Assembly: GCA_964391195.1 (NCBI GenBank)
Contig: CAYMLG010000003.1
Coordinates: 102,645 to 166,644 of the forward strand
Direction: 5' to 3'
Length of the DNA: 64,000 nt
From: JAAYXE01 sp964391195
Lineage (GTDB): Bacteria > Chloroflexota > Anaerolineae > Anaerolineales > UBA4823
Under the pieces are notes generated by a model that made no database searches, was not told where the DNA came from, and saw only the letters and a program-made list of their open reading frames with translations. Of the stretch, positions 10,069 through 18,985 are shown piece after piece; the stretch's first letter is position 1, and every line of letters begins with the position of its first letter. The translations under genes were made by a program, and so were the position numbers.

Positions 10069-10545
10069 ATGGGCTACCTCATAGACGGGCACAATCTGAT
10101 CCCGAAAATCCCGGGGATGAGCCTGCGCATGGAAGACGACGAGCAAGAGTTGATCCAACTGCTGCAGGATTTCTCCCGATACAAGCGAAAAGAGATCGAA
10201 GTATTCTTCGATCAGGCCGCCATTGGGCAGGCGGGCAGCCAGCGGTACGGCCATGTACGGGCGCACTTCGTGGTGCGCGGGCGCACCGCCGATCAGGCCA
10301 TTCTATCCAGGCTGCGGAAATTGGGCCGGACGGCGCCCAACTGGACCGTGGTCAGTTCCGACCGGGCGGTGCAAAATGCAGCCCGCATGTACCGGGCCAA
10401 CGTACTTTCATCCGAGCAGTTTTCGGCCCAACTGCAGACCATGCTGCACGCCAGCGGGGACGACCCGGGGGAGAAACGCGAGGCCCGGCTGAGCGAAGCC
10501 GAAGTGGACGAATGGCTCAAGCTGTTCAAAAGGGGGAAACAATGA
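10069..10545 (+). CDS. NYN-domain (YacP-like) nuclease
   Basis: 158-aa PIN-like nuclease. The N-terminal YLIDGHNLI, central EIEVFFDQA and the later WTVVSSDRAVQNAARMY supply the acidic residues and topology of the NYN_YacP family, whose characterised members (for example Bacillus Rae1/YacP) are endoribonucleases. Cytoplasmic. No Shine-Dalgarno is present and a TATAAT sits just upstream, suggesting leaderless translation. It ends in front of two strong hairpins. Confidence 0.85.
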   Translation: MGYLIDGHNLIPKIPGMSLRMEDDEQELIQLLQDFSRYKRKEIEVFFDQAAIGQAGSQRYGHVRAHFVVRGRTADQAILSRLRKLGRTAPNWTVVSSDRAVQNAARMYRANVLSSEQFSAQLQTMLHASGDDPGEKREARLSEAEVDEWLKLFKRGKQ

Positions 10546-10729
10546 CGGGAACAATTTGGACATTTTATGTCCGTATTCTAATATTATATTAATGTAATTA
10601 TGGTCAAAATGAGTTATATTGTAACTGCCGACACCTGCCCTCCCTCTTATTGGTTATACAGGTGTCGTGTCACCGGCCTCAGCTTACAGCACGCCCCCCC
10701 CGTGTTGCAGCTTCCGGTGGCCCTCCTTA

Positions 10730-10767
10730 GACTATCGGGCGTGCCCCCCCACGCCCGATAGTCTTTT
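10730..10767 (+). terminator. Intrinsic terminator downstream of the NYN gene
   Basis: Fourteen-bp perfect stem (10730-10743 with 10750-10763), loop of six C, followed by TTTT. The 10546-10910 interval holds only this, the next hairpin and a GCCTGCACAC motif at 10846-10855. Confidence 0.85.
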
Positions 10768-10775
10768 AAAGAGAG

Positions 10776-10826
10776 TGGTTGTATTAGAGAGCGGGCGGAG
10801 AAACCGCCCGCTCTCTAATACAACCA
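10776..10826. terminator. 23-bp perfect hairpin between convergent genes
   Basis: A perfect 23-bp stem (10776-10798 with 10804-10826) around a 5-nt loop lies between the convergent NYN and PP2C genes, so it can act as a terminator. It is followed by GCCTGCACAC ending at 10855, the outer-end motif of the palindromic elements seen at 3802 and 26954. It may be a related copy. Confidence 0.65.
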
Positions 10827-10910
10827 TCACGAAGAATGAGGGTTTGCCTGCACACCCGCCGTCGAAGCGACCACCTTTCAGATGCGCTGGTTGGCAACCG
10901 GAGCAGGTCC

Positions 10911-13900
10911 CTATTTTCTCTCGGGCAGGCGCCTGAGGGCCAGCAAGGTCAGATCGTCTGCGCGCGGGTGATTGCCCACAAACTCGCTCAGCGCCCGTTC
11001 AACAGCGTCTAGAACAGTCGTTGAATCCCCATCGTCTCCGCCATTCGGGCCGTTCGCGTCTTCGATGGCCTGCTGCAGCCCCTCCAGCCCGAACATGCGC
11101 CCATCTTCGGCAAAGGCTTCCGTCAGGCCATCGGTATACAAAACCAATAAATCGCCCGGCTCCAACACTATCTGGCGCTCTTCAATTACGGTGTTCTCCA
11201 TCACTCCCAGCGCCATACCGCCGCGATGCAGCAGCTCAACTGGCCCATCTTCGCGGCGCTTTATCAGCGGCGGGTTGTGCCCGGCGTTCGCGTAGCGCAG
11301 TTCACCCGTCTCCAAGGAAAGCACGGCGTACACGATTGTCACGAACATCCCCTGGCGGGCGTCGGGCAGCAGGATATCATTCACCCGTTCGAGAACGGCC
11401 CCGGGTGAATCGGTCTCCTGGACCGCGGCGCGCACCAGGGTACGCACCAGGGTCATGAACAGGGCTGCCGGCATCCCCTTATCGGCCACATCGGCAATCA
11501 CCAGCCCCAGCCGTCCGCCGGGGAGTTCGAAGAAGTCATAGAAATCGCCCCCCACTTCGCGGGCTGTGCGCCAACGCACAGCCATGTCCCAGCCGGGGAG
11601 GTCGGGGATCTCGCTGGGCAGGAAAGTCCGCTGGATCTCGCGCGCCAGTTGGAACTCGCGCTCCAGGCGCTCGCGCTCCACCATTTCCCGCTGGAGCAGA
11701 TCGTTCTGGATCGCCATCGCCGCCTGCTGTGAAATGCCGGTGGTGATTTCCAGGCGCTTCTCCCGCAGCCGGCGCAGCCCGCCGCTGCCGGTGAGCACAT
11801 CCTGGACCAACGGTTCCGGCTCCTCCACCAGCAGCGCACCCAGCACATTGCCTTTTATCGAAAGGGGGAAAGCCAGCAGCAGGCAGTTTTCACGCTCGAG
11901 GAGCTCATCAATTTCGTCCAGCTCGGGAACCGGGAGCTGCGCCCAGGCATCGGGAACATCAGCGGAGGACTCGGGAAGCGGAAGGGCAACCAGGCTGTCC
12001 CAACGGCGAACGGCTTCCAGCAGAGGAAATTCTTCCGGGGTGAACTGCTCCCCTTCGGCCGTGCGAGAGACACCATACCCTTCGGCCAGGCGGAAGACCT
12101 GATAATCAGGGTCCCATAGGAAAATCAGGCTGCGCTTGACGCCAACCAGGATTGGGGTGATGCGGACAATGGAGCCCAGCGTCTCCTGGAGGTCGCTCGA
12201 GCTGACGACCGCCTGGGCAACCTGCAGCAGGGCGACCGAAACATAAGCTTCTTCCTGCTGAGATTTAAACAGGCGGATGTTCTCGACTGCGGTAGCCGTC
12301 TGGTGGGCAATGCCCTGCAAAATCGACAGGCGCTCCTCGAACAGCTCCTCGATGTTGTCATTGGCGCCGGTGCTGTACCCGACCAGCATCGCTCCGAGCA
12401 CCTCTCCCCGAGCCAGGAGCGGCGCCAGCACCAGCCACTCGGCGATGCCGGGCTGTTCCGGATCGCTGCCCTGGAGGATACTCGCCAACAGCGGATCGTC
12501 CTCGGTGCTGTGGAGTACAATCGGGGCTTTCTCCTCCACCAGGCGATCGAAGGCGGGGATATCGCCGGGGGCAAAGCGCCAGCGCTCGACTTCGATCTGC
12601 TGCTCAGGCTCAAAGCCATAAGCCGCCGCCGGCACAAAAACTCCGTCTTCATCGAGCATGTATAGAGCGCAGCCTTTCACCCCTACCAGCATAGGAGTGA
12701 TGCGGACGACCGTCGCCAGCAGCTCGGCCAGGTTGGTCAGAGACTGGGTGGCTTCGCTCACCTGGAGCAGCACCGTAGAAACCCAGGCCTGCTCGTGTGC
12801 AGCCTCATACAGGCGGGTGTTTTCGATCGCCACGGCGGCATAACTGGCAAAGGTGGCGGTCATCAGGCGGGCCTCGGCGCCGAACCGTCCGGAAGTCCGG
12901 TGCGCCAGCACCAGCACGCCCAAATGCTGGTCGCTCACCCGCAGAGGGGCGGCGATGGCGGAATAATTGGAAGGGAACTGGAGGGCATGCCCAATCGGAT
13001 CGAACCCGGCGGATCCCGTGCGGATCACGGGCCGGTCGGATTGGAGCGCTTCTAGAAACCAGGAAGCGAGGATCTCCTCGGCGGCGCTCTCCGCTTCCAA
13101 CCCCAGGACCGGCAGCACCTCTTCCAGGCTCTGCCCCTGCTCCAGGCCCAGGCCGGTCAGATCGGCGCCGATATAGGCGGCCAGCCGCAGGGAGGATTCC
13201 ACCGGGAAAGCAGATTCGCCGCCTCCGATCTCCAGATCTTCAGGCGAGAGTTCTTCATCCAAAAGCCAGATGGCGGCCACATCGCAGGGCAAAACATTGT
13301 ACAGCTTTTCGAGGATGGCATGCAGTACCTGCTCCAGGTCGGCATCTGCTGAGAGCAGTCCGGCAATCTCGTGCATGCCTTCGGCGACCTCGCGCCGCCA
13401 GGATTCTGAGCGGTATAGGGCTGCGTTGCGCATGGCGCCGGCGATATTGTCGGCCAGGGCTTCGAACAGGAAGCGGTCGTCCTCACCAAACGCGTTCAGG
13501 CGATCGCTCTGCACATCCAGTACACCCAGCACCTCCCCCATGAAGATGAGCGGCACAGCAAGCTCCGAACGGGTATTCTCGGGCGGGAGGGAAGAAGGGC
13601 GGTAGCGAGGTTCACGCTCGACATCGTTCGCCACCACCATTTCTCCAGTGCGGGCCACCCAAGGGATGATGCCGTGAGGGTCATCCAGGTCGTGAGCGAA
13701 CTGCTGATCTTTGAAGAACTGGCTGCGGGGCCCGGTGCCGGCTTCATAGAAGATTTTACGCCGCCCGTGATGCACACTGAAGATGTGAACGTAAGGATAG
13801 CCAAAGTGACGCTGGATGAGATGAACCACTTCCGTGAGCAGTGCTTCTTCCTCCAGGATGGAAGTAATGGCGTTGCTCACATCATAAACAGCCTGAATCT

Positions 13901-15014
13901 GCTCGGCCCGGCGGCTCAACGCGGTGTACAGGCGGGCGCCTTCCACCGCCTGGGCAATATTACCCGCCAGGCTGCGCAAGACGAGGATATCCGTCTCGTG
14001 AAAATCATCCACCTGATCGCTTTGCACATCGAGCACGCCGAGCACACGATCTTCCACAGTTAAAGGAAAGGCAGCTTCAGAGCGGGTCTCCGGGAGGGCA
14101 TCGAAGTAGCGATAGCGCGGCTCGCGGGTCACATCGTTGGCGATCACCTCTTCCCCCGACTGGGCAACCCAGCCGACCAGCCCCTGGCCAACGCGAATGT
14201 TTGGCGCCGGGCGTGCGGCCGGTGTACCGCCGGTCCTCTCCTCGGGTCCGGCGGCCCGGCGCAGTTGAAGCATATCCTGGCCGGGTTCCAGGGTGAAAAT
14301 GGCGACGTAGTAATAATTGAAGGTGGTGAGGATGAGCCGGGTGATTTGGGTGGCGAGCTCGTCCAGGTCGCGCACATTGGCCACCCGCGCGCTCACCTGG
14401 CGGACCAGGGACAACTGCTGCAACCGCCAGCGCTCAACTGCCATCTGCCGGGCAGACTGCAACGCCAGCCCTACCTGAACGCCGATCCCGTCCAGAATCT
14501 CCAGGTCGCCGGAGTCGAACCCGGGCGGGTTCTCTCGTTCCACCTGCAATATGCCGAGGACGGTAGGCCGGCGGGTCTCCGGATCTTCCGCCACGATGGG
14601 CAGAGCCACCTGGAGTATCTGGCAATCACCGCACTCCTCTCCAGCCTCTGGGGACAGCGGCTCGGGGCCATCCGGGCCAGCGAAGCAAGGCTGCTGTGAT
14701 TGGTGAGCGCAAAGCATGAGGGGAGAAGCAGGCAGCGATGGGGCTGGGGCTGGCAATTGTAATTCGCCCTGAGCGGCAGGGACATCGGGCGAGGTGGTTA
14801 ACAGAAATAACTCATCCGCCAACCACATGCTCGCCTGGCCTTCCAGCAGGCGCGCCGCGGCCTGCACGATCAAATCGCGCTGCGCCAGCAGAGGGTGGAT
14901 TGAATCACCCATCTCCCGGGTCGGAAACAGCAGTTGGGCGCCCAAGCGGAGAACTTCTTGCTGGCGAGCATGGGCGCCGGTGGATCTCGAACGACGCCCC
15001 TTGCGCCCACTCAC
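10911..15014 (-). CDS. Multi-GAF PP2C/SpoIIE-type serine phosphatase (RsbU-like)
   Basis: 1367 aa. About six tandem GAF-type sensor domains fill residues 15-1110, with clear repeats of the pattern VLGVLDVQSD and of the boundary sequence AVEN.RL. The C-terminal SpoIIE phosphatase (about 1130-1360) keeps the metal motifs GGDFYDFF, ADVADKG, YTDGLTEAF and RADDLTLLAL. Such enzymes dephosphorylate a STAS anti-anti-sigma protein. Its ATG overlaps the TGA of the upstream RsbW-like gene (ATGA), so translation is coupled. No membrane segment is seen. The ligands of the GAF domains are unknown. The size and the number of GAF domains are unusual. Confidence 0.92.
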   Translation of the reverse strand: MSGRKGRRSRSTGAHARQQEVLRLGAQLLFPTREMGDSIHPLLAQRDLIVQAAARLLEGQASMWLADELFLLTTSPDVPAAQGELQLPAPAPSLPASPLMLCAHQSQQPCFAGPDGPEPLSPEAGEECGDCQILQVALPIVAEDPETRRPTVLGILQVERENPPGFDSGDLEILDGIGVQVGLALQSARQMAVERWRLQQLSLVRQVSARVANVRDLDELATQITRLILTTFNYYYVAIFTLEPGQDMLQLRRAAGPEERTGGTPAARPAPNIRVGQGLVGWVAQSGEEVIANDVTREPRYRYFDALPETRSEAAFPLTVEDRVLGVLDVQSDQVDDFHETDILVLRSLAGNIAQAVEGARLYTALSRRAEQIQAVYDVSNAITSILEEEALLTEVVHLIQRHFGYPYVHIFSVHHGRRKIFYEAGTGPRSQFFKDQQFAHDLDDPHGIIPWVARTGEMVVANDVEREPRYRPSSLPPENTRSELAVPLIFMGEVLGVLDVQSDRLNAFGEDDRFLFEALADNIAGAMRNAALYRSESWRREVAEGMHEIAGLLSADADLEQVLHAILEKLYNVLPCDVAAIWLLDEELSPEDLEIGGGESAFPVESSLRLAAYIGADLTGLGLEQGQSLEEVLPVLGLEAESAAEEILASWFLEALQSDRPVIRTGSAGFDPIGHALQFPSNYSAIAAPLRVSDQHLGVLVLAHRTSGRFGAEARLMTATFASYAAVAIENTRLYEAAHEQAWVSTVLLQVSEATQSLTNLAELLATVVRITPMLVGVKGCALYMLDEDGVFVPAAAYGFEPEQQIEVERWRFAPGDIPAFDRLVEEKAPIVLHSTEDDPLLASILQGSDPEQPGIAEWLVLAPLLARGEVLGAMLVGYSTGANDNIEELFEERLSILQGIAHQTATAVENIRLFKSQQEEAYVSVALLQVAQAVVSSSDLQETLGSIVRITPILVGVKRSLIFLWDPDYQVFRLAEGYGVSRTAEGEQFTPEEFPLLEAVRRWDSLVALPLPESSADVPDAWAQLPVPELDEIDELLERENCLLLAFPLSIKGNVLGALLVEEPEPLVQDVLTGSGGLRRLREKRLEITTGISQQAAMAIQNDLLQREMVERERLEREFQLAREIQRTFLPSEIPDLPGWDMAVRWRTAREVGGDFYDFFELPGGRLGLVIADVADKGMPAALFMTLVRTLVRAAVQETDSPGAVLERVNDILLPDARQGMFVTIVYAVLSLETGELRYANAGHNPPLIKRREDGPVELLHRGGMALGVMENTVIEERQIVLEPGDLLVLYTDGLTEAFAEDGRMFGLEGLQQAIEDANGPNGGDDGDSTTVLDAVERALSEFVGNHPRADDLTLLALRRLPERK

Positions 15015-15466
15015 CTATCCTTCTCCTTGCGCTTGATCATGGTTAAGACATTACAACCCGTTCGTCCCCCTTCATCCGGGAAAAACTGAAAGCGTACTTC
15101 GTCCATCAACTGCCGCATAAAGAACAGACCTAACCCGCCCACTTCGCGCTCTTCCAAGGGCGCGCTCAGGTCGGGATCAGCGATGGCTTCCGGGTTGAAG
15201 GACCCCCCGCAATCTCTCATCTGGATCTTTAACGCATCCCCGACGATCTCGAACCGGCACTCCACTTCCTCGTCACACTCCTGCCCGTAAGCGTGCTCGA
15301 TGATGTTGGTGAACGCTTCATCCACCGCCATCTGAACGGCGTAAATCGCTCTTTCACCTAACCCGGCGTCCCGGGCGGTATCTCCGGCCAAATCGCGCAG
15401 TGGTTCCAGGCTGGCGTACTGAGCCTTAAAATTTTTGATACGTACCGGCGGTTCGGGCTTGGACAT
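15011..15466 (-). CDS. RsbW/SpoIIAB-like anti-sigma ATP-binding kinase
   Basis: 151-aa GHKL ATPase of the HATPase_c_2 class: N box DEAFTNIIEHAY, G1 DCGGSFNP and G2 GGLGLFFMRQLMDEV. Family members bind a sigma factor or another target and phosphorylate a STAS partner. It is sandwiched between the STAS gene upstream and the PP2C phosphatase downstream (4-nt overlap), giving a complete partner-switching module. The controlled sigma factor or output is not next to it. Confidence 0.9.
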   Translation of the reverse strand: MSKPEPPVRIKNFKAQYASLEPLRDLAGDTARDAGLGERAIYAVQMAVDEAFTNIIEHAYGQECDEEVECRFEIVGDALKIQMRDCGGSFNPEAIADPDLSAPLEEREVGGLGLFFMRQLMDEVRFQFFPDEGGRTGCNVLTMIKRKEKDR

Positions 15467-15575
15467 GAAAATTTACCAAAGTATAGGGCATGCACATCTG
15501 CGCTCCAGACGGGTTCCACCTCGCAGACGTACACCAACGTTCAATTCATAGATTGTCGGGGCTCCGGCTGGAAAA

Positions 15576-15911
15576 TTAAAAGTATCCGACGGATGCGATG
15601 ACATCATCGAAAAACTTGAACAGCGGGACAAAACCGGCCAGATCCAGGGCTTCGTAGATCCGCTGAGGGACACGAGCCAACACGAGTTCCCCCCGATTGT
15701 ACCGCTTGCAGGTCTTCTGGGTGTTGATCAGCACTCGCAGGCCTGCGCTCGACATATAATCCACATCTTCCATATCCAGGACGATCTTGTAGCGACCGGC
15801 ATTCAGGATTTCATCCATCGCCTCGGCCAGTTCTGGCGCAGTCAGGCTGTCGATTCTTCCGCTCGCCTTGACAAGGTCGCAGTGCTTATACTGTGTGGTG
15901 TTGATTTCCAT
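15576..15911 (-). CDS. STAS-domain anti-anti-sigma factor
   Basis: 111-aa single STAS domain. MEDVDYMSSAGLRVLINTQK carries the conserved phosphorylatable serine (Ser54/55). It should be phosphorylated by the RsbW-like kinase and dephosphorylated by the large PP2C protein downstream. ATG 15911 has GGAGG 8 nt upstream; the longer frame would overlap the neighbouring dioxygenase gene. A TATAAT on this strand at 15993-15988 is a plausible promoter element. Confidence 0.92.
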   Translation of the reverse strand: MEINTTQYKHCDLVKASGRIDSLTAPELAEAMDEILNAGRYKIVLDMEDVDYMSSAGLRVLINTQKTCKRYNRGELVLARVPQRIYEALDLAGFVPLFKFFDDVIASVGYF

Positions 15912-15993
15912 TAACGATCCTCCGCTATGGATTATAAATTTTCCAGCAGGTATTTTTCTTGCATAGATAAGGCAGGAAGCCAAAAAGATTATA

Positions 15994-16878
15994 TCACGGT
16001 ACACGCCCCTCCTGTTTTATCAGAATGCGGTTCCCTGCCGGATCTGCCAGATAAAATCCCTCGTTGCTTTCATCTAAATGAAATTTCTGTCCTTGCAGGT
16101 GCGCTTTCAAAGCTTCCAGAGCTTCACGGTTGGGCAATACTAAGCTGTAGTAGCGCAGGCCGGTGGAAGAGGGCGGAGGCGGGGGGGCGCCGGCGCTGGA
16201 CCAGGTGTTGAAACCAATGTGATGGTGATAGCCGCCGGCGGAGACAAACCCCGCCTGCCAGCCATAACGCTGCATGAGATCGAAGCCAAGCGTGTTCGTG
16301 TAAAAATCCTCGGCCTCCGGCAGATTGGACACGCGTAAGTGAACGTGCCCCATGCGGGTGCCTTCCGGCGCCGGGCTGAGGCGCTGTGGATCTCTCAAGT
16401 TTTCCTGTCCGTTTACTTCTGCAATCAACCCATCGAAATCAAGTGGCTCGGTGATCATCTGTAGCTGCCCCTGGACCACAGGCCATTCATCCCTGGGCCG
16501 GTCCCGGTACAGCTCGATGCCATTCCCGTCCGGGTCGGCCAGGTAGATGGCTTCGCTCACTCCGTGATCTGAAGCGCCCTGGATCGGCCAATCCGTCAGA
16601 GCCAGGCGCTGTAGGGCCTGAGCCAGGGCCTGGCGGGAAGGGAACAGGACTGCCATGTGGTAGAGCCCTGTGGAACGAACCGGAGGCGGAGGTGCAGCCG
16701 GATCCGCGAACAGGCGGATGAACACCCTGGAGCCTGCGCCTAAGCCGGCGGTTTCCTCCGACTGTTCGATTATATGCAGGCCCAATGCCTGCCGGTAAAA
16801 GTTCAACGACCGTCCGAGATCGGGCACCGTGAGCGCCACTTCGCCGGGGACGGTCTGTGGATGGATAGAAAAAGCCAT
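15994..16878 (-). CDS. VOC-family extradiol dioxygenase (CatE-like)
   Basis: 294 aa with two vicinal-oxygen-chelate modules: residues about 10-130 (EVALTVPDLGRSLNFYRQAL, then GLYHMAVLFPSR and GIELYRD) and about 170-290 (GHVHLRVSNLPEAEDFYTNTL, then GGYHHHIGFNTW). This matches the CatE/YfiE type of catechol-2,3-dioxygenase-like proteins, with iron ligands expected at the His of GHVHL, the His-rich GGYHHH and a Glu near the C-terminus. The substrate is not deducible. Start has AAGGAG 9 nt upstream. Single gene, no aromatic pathway nearby. Confidence 0.82.
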   Translation of the reverse strand: MAFSIHPQTVPGEVALTVPDLGRSLNFYRQALGLHIIEQSEETAGLGAGSRVFIRLFADPAAPPPPVRSTGLYHMAVLFPSRQALAQALQRLALTDWPIQGASDHGVSEAIYLADPDGNGIELYRDRPRDEWPVVQGQLQMITEPLDFDGLIAEVNGQENLRDPQRLSPAPEGTRMGHVHLRVSNLPEAEDFYTNTLGFDLMQRYGWQAGFVSAGGYHHHIGFNTWSSAGAPPPPPSSTGLRYYSLVLPNREALEALKAHLQGQKFHLDESNEGFYLADPAGNRILIKQEGRVP

Positions 16879-17057
16879 AGCTCAATCTCCTTTAATTTTG
16901 CCAAAGGAATCTGTTACAAAACAGCCACCCGCCTCTCCTGTTGCCATCCTGGTTCTCTCTGCGGATTTCTTTCCCCTTGACGTTTCGGTGATAGGGATTT
17001 ATCGTTAGAGAGCGCTGCCCAGCCGGCGATGTGCACTATACTCATCCAGGAGACGTT

Positions 17058-18401
17058 ATGAGCAACAAGCCTAGCTACCGCTGGTTCGTCGTAATCGTGT
17101 TCTTCGTTTTCATGCTGCTGCACCAGGCCGATAAACTACTCATCGGGCCGCTCACCACCCCCATTATGGAACATTTTGGTATTGACGAGGTTCAGATGGG
17201 TGCGGTAACCACCGGCGCCCTTCTGGTTGGAGCTATATTTTACCCTCTGTGGGGATACCTGTACGATCGGTTTGCCCGCTCCAAGCTGCTGGCCCTCGCC
17301 TCCTTCATCTGGGGTTCAACCACCTGGCTGAGCGCCATCGCCCCCACCTACCCCACATTCCTGGCAACCCGCGCCTCCACCGGGATCGATGACTCGAGCT
17401 ATCCGGGGATCTACAGCCTGGTTACCGACTACTTTAGTCCCACTTTGCGCGGCAAAGTGTATGGGATGCTCCAGCTCTCGCAACCACTCGGCTATATGGC
17501 CGGATTGATTGTCGCCACGCTGCTTTCAGGCATGATCGGGTGGCGAGGGGTGTTCTATATCACCGGTTCTCTGGGGATATTCCTGGCAGTCGTGATCTTC
17601 CTGGGGGTAAAAGAAGCACCCCGCGGCCAGAGTGAACCCGAGATGCAGGGGCTGGAACAGGTGGGCATTTACCGCTTCGATAAGCGAGTGGCCCTCGGCC
17701 TGTTCCGCAAGCGCAGCCTGATCTTGCTCTTTATGCAAGGGTTCGTCGGCGTATTCCCCTGGAATGTGATCACTTACTGGTTCTTCCGTTATCTGGAAAC
17801 CGAACGCGGTTACGCCCAGGATACGATCCTGGTCACAATGGCGCCGGCGATCCTGGTGCTGGCTGCGGGTTACTTCGTCGGCGGGGCTTTGGGCGACTTC
17901 TTCTTCAAGCGCACGCCGCGCGGCCGGATGCTGGTCTCGATGGCTGCAGTGCTGATTGGGGCTGTGCTGCTCTCGATCACGATGAACGTCCCGCTGGAAA
18001 ACCAGGCGCTGTTCACGGGGATGCTGATGCTCACCGCCCTGTTCATCCCCTTCGCCTCGGCGAATGTGATCGCGACGGTGTACGATATCACCCTGCCAGA
18101 AGTGCGCAGCACGGCGCTGGCAATCCAATACTTTATCGAAAACGGTGGAGCGGCATTTGCGCCGCTGTTAGCCGGGTTCATCGCCCGAGACGCTTCACTC
18201 GGCTACGCGATACTGGTTATCTGCGTGTCCGCCTGGATCCTGGGCTCGATCATCCTGGCCTTCACCACCTACTTCGTACCCGAAGATATCCGCACGCTGC
18301 GCCAGCAGATGCAGGAACGAGCAGAACTGGAAAGGAAACTCCAGGCATTCTCGCCCGAGCAGCGACCGGCCACATCCCAGCCGGCCGCTAACGCCAGGTA
18401 A
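17058..18401 (+). CDS. MFS transporter
   Basis: 447-aa inner-membrane permease with about 12 hydrophobic segments. Between segments 2 and 3 the loop GYLYDRFARSKLLALA is the MFS G-x-x-x-D-R motif, and RASTGIDDSSYPGIYSLVTDY matches the OPA/spinster-like subgroup for organic anions. Substrate unknown. ATG 17058 is chosen because AGGAG lies 5 nt upstream. Its last 14 bp overlap the 3' end of the convergent DnaA-N-like gene. Confidence 0.85.
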   Translation: MSNKPSYRWFVVIVFFVFMLLHQADKLLIGPLTTPIMEHFGIDEVQMGAVTTGALLVGAIFYPLWGYLYDRFARSKLLALASFIWGSTTWLSAIAPTYPTFLATRASTGIDDSSYPGIYSLVTDYFSPTLRGKVYGMLQLSQPLGYMAGLIVATLLSGMIGWRGVFYITGSLGIFLAVVIFLGVKEAPRGQSEPEMQGLEQVGIYRFDKRVALGLFRKRSLILLFMQGFVGVFPWNVITYWFFRYLETERGYAQDTILVTMAPAILVLAAGYFVGGALGDFFFKRTPRGRMLVSMAAVLIGAVLLSITMNVPLENQALFTGMLMLTALFIPFASANVIATVYDITLPEVRSTALAIQYFIENGGAAFAPLLAGFIARDASLGYAILVICVSAWILGSIILAFTTYFVPEDIRTLRQQMQERAELERKLQAFSPEQRPATSQPAANAR

Positions 18402-18747
18402 CGAAGGCGACCTGCACCGGCCGGCCGCAAACGCCCAGCAAATGCCGCTCCAACCGCGCCGCCACCCGCTCTTCCAGCAGCTCGCGCAGTTGGTCGTCTT
18501 CGACCGCGGCGGTAAAACGCAGCACAGCCGGGTCAAAACGGACCAGTCTTACCGGCGAGAGCCAACGCTGAAACACCGGCCGAGACATATCATCCTGCAG
18601 CAGAGCCAGGGCGATCTCCCACGCCTGCCGGCCGCTGTAGCGAGAATTCTCCCTCAGCGGTAGATCCAGAGAGTAATGATCCCTGCGTGGAGACTTGCGC
18701 AAGGTGCGGGAAAGACTTTTAATCAGGGCGGGAAACTCGATATGCAT
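18388..18747 (-). CDS. Small DnaA N-terminal-domain-like protein
   Basis: 119 aa. The core AWEIALALLQDDMSRPVFQRWLSPVRLVRF followed by LRELLEERVAARLERHLL and VQVAFVTW resembles the DnaA domain I fold (DnaA_N: W, L, then F..WL.P, then a long helix and a final beta strand). No AAA+ or HTH part follows, so this is a stand-alone domain. Domain I of DnaA binds DnaB and other regulators; a regulatory or decoy role is inference. The promoter holds a perfect GAAC-N4-GTTC box in its spacer, so SOS control is likely. The ribosome site is weak. Confidence 0.62.
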   Translation of the reverse strand: MHIEFPALIKSLSRTLRKSPRRDHYSLDLPLRENSRYSGRQAWEIALALLQDDMSRPVFQRWLSPVRLVRFDPAVLRFTAAVEDDQLRELLEERVAARLERHLLGVCGRPVQVAFVTWR

Positions 18748-18813
18748 GGTCCATTTCTCTTTCTAGCGGTCCTTTGGGACCGGTCGGTCCATTGACACCT
18801 CTTCCCCCGACAT

Positions 18814-18844
18814 ATTATATCAGAACATGTGTTCTAAAAACAAA
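18814..18844 (-). promoter_or_regulatory. Promoter with LexA/DinR-type SOS box
   Basis: On the minus strand TTGTTT, an 18-nt spacer and TATAAT (18819-18814) form a promoter. The perfect palindrome AGAACATGTGTTCT (18822-18835), matching the Gram-positive LexA consensus GAAC-N4-GTTC, fills the spacer, so LexA binding would block RNA polymerase. It drives the DnaA-N-like gene. Confidence 0.72.
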
Positions 18845-18915
18845 CGAGTTTTCTCGCGCACAGCGGTTGGAGAGTTAAATAGACATCCCACCCCCATCGC
18901 ACGCTCCTCCGCCTT

Positions 18916-18949
18916 AATAAAAGCGGGCGGGCCAGACTACGGCCCGCCC
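18916..18949 (-). terminator. Intrinsic terminator of the secreted repeat protein
   Basis: Nine-bp GC stem (18941-18949 with 18925-18933) followed on the minus strand by CTTTTATT, 37 nt after the stop of the gene ending at 18986. Confidence 0.85.
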
Positions 18950-18985
18950 ACATGGCAGTGACGAGAGAGCGTCGAACAGTTACGG

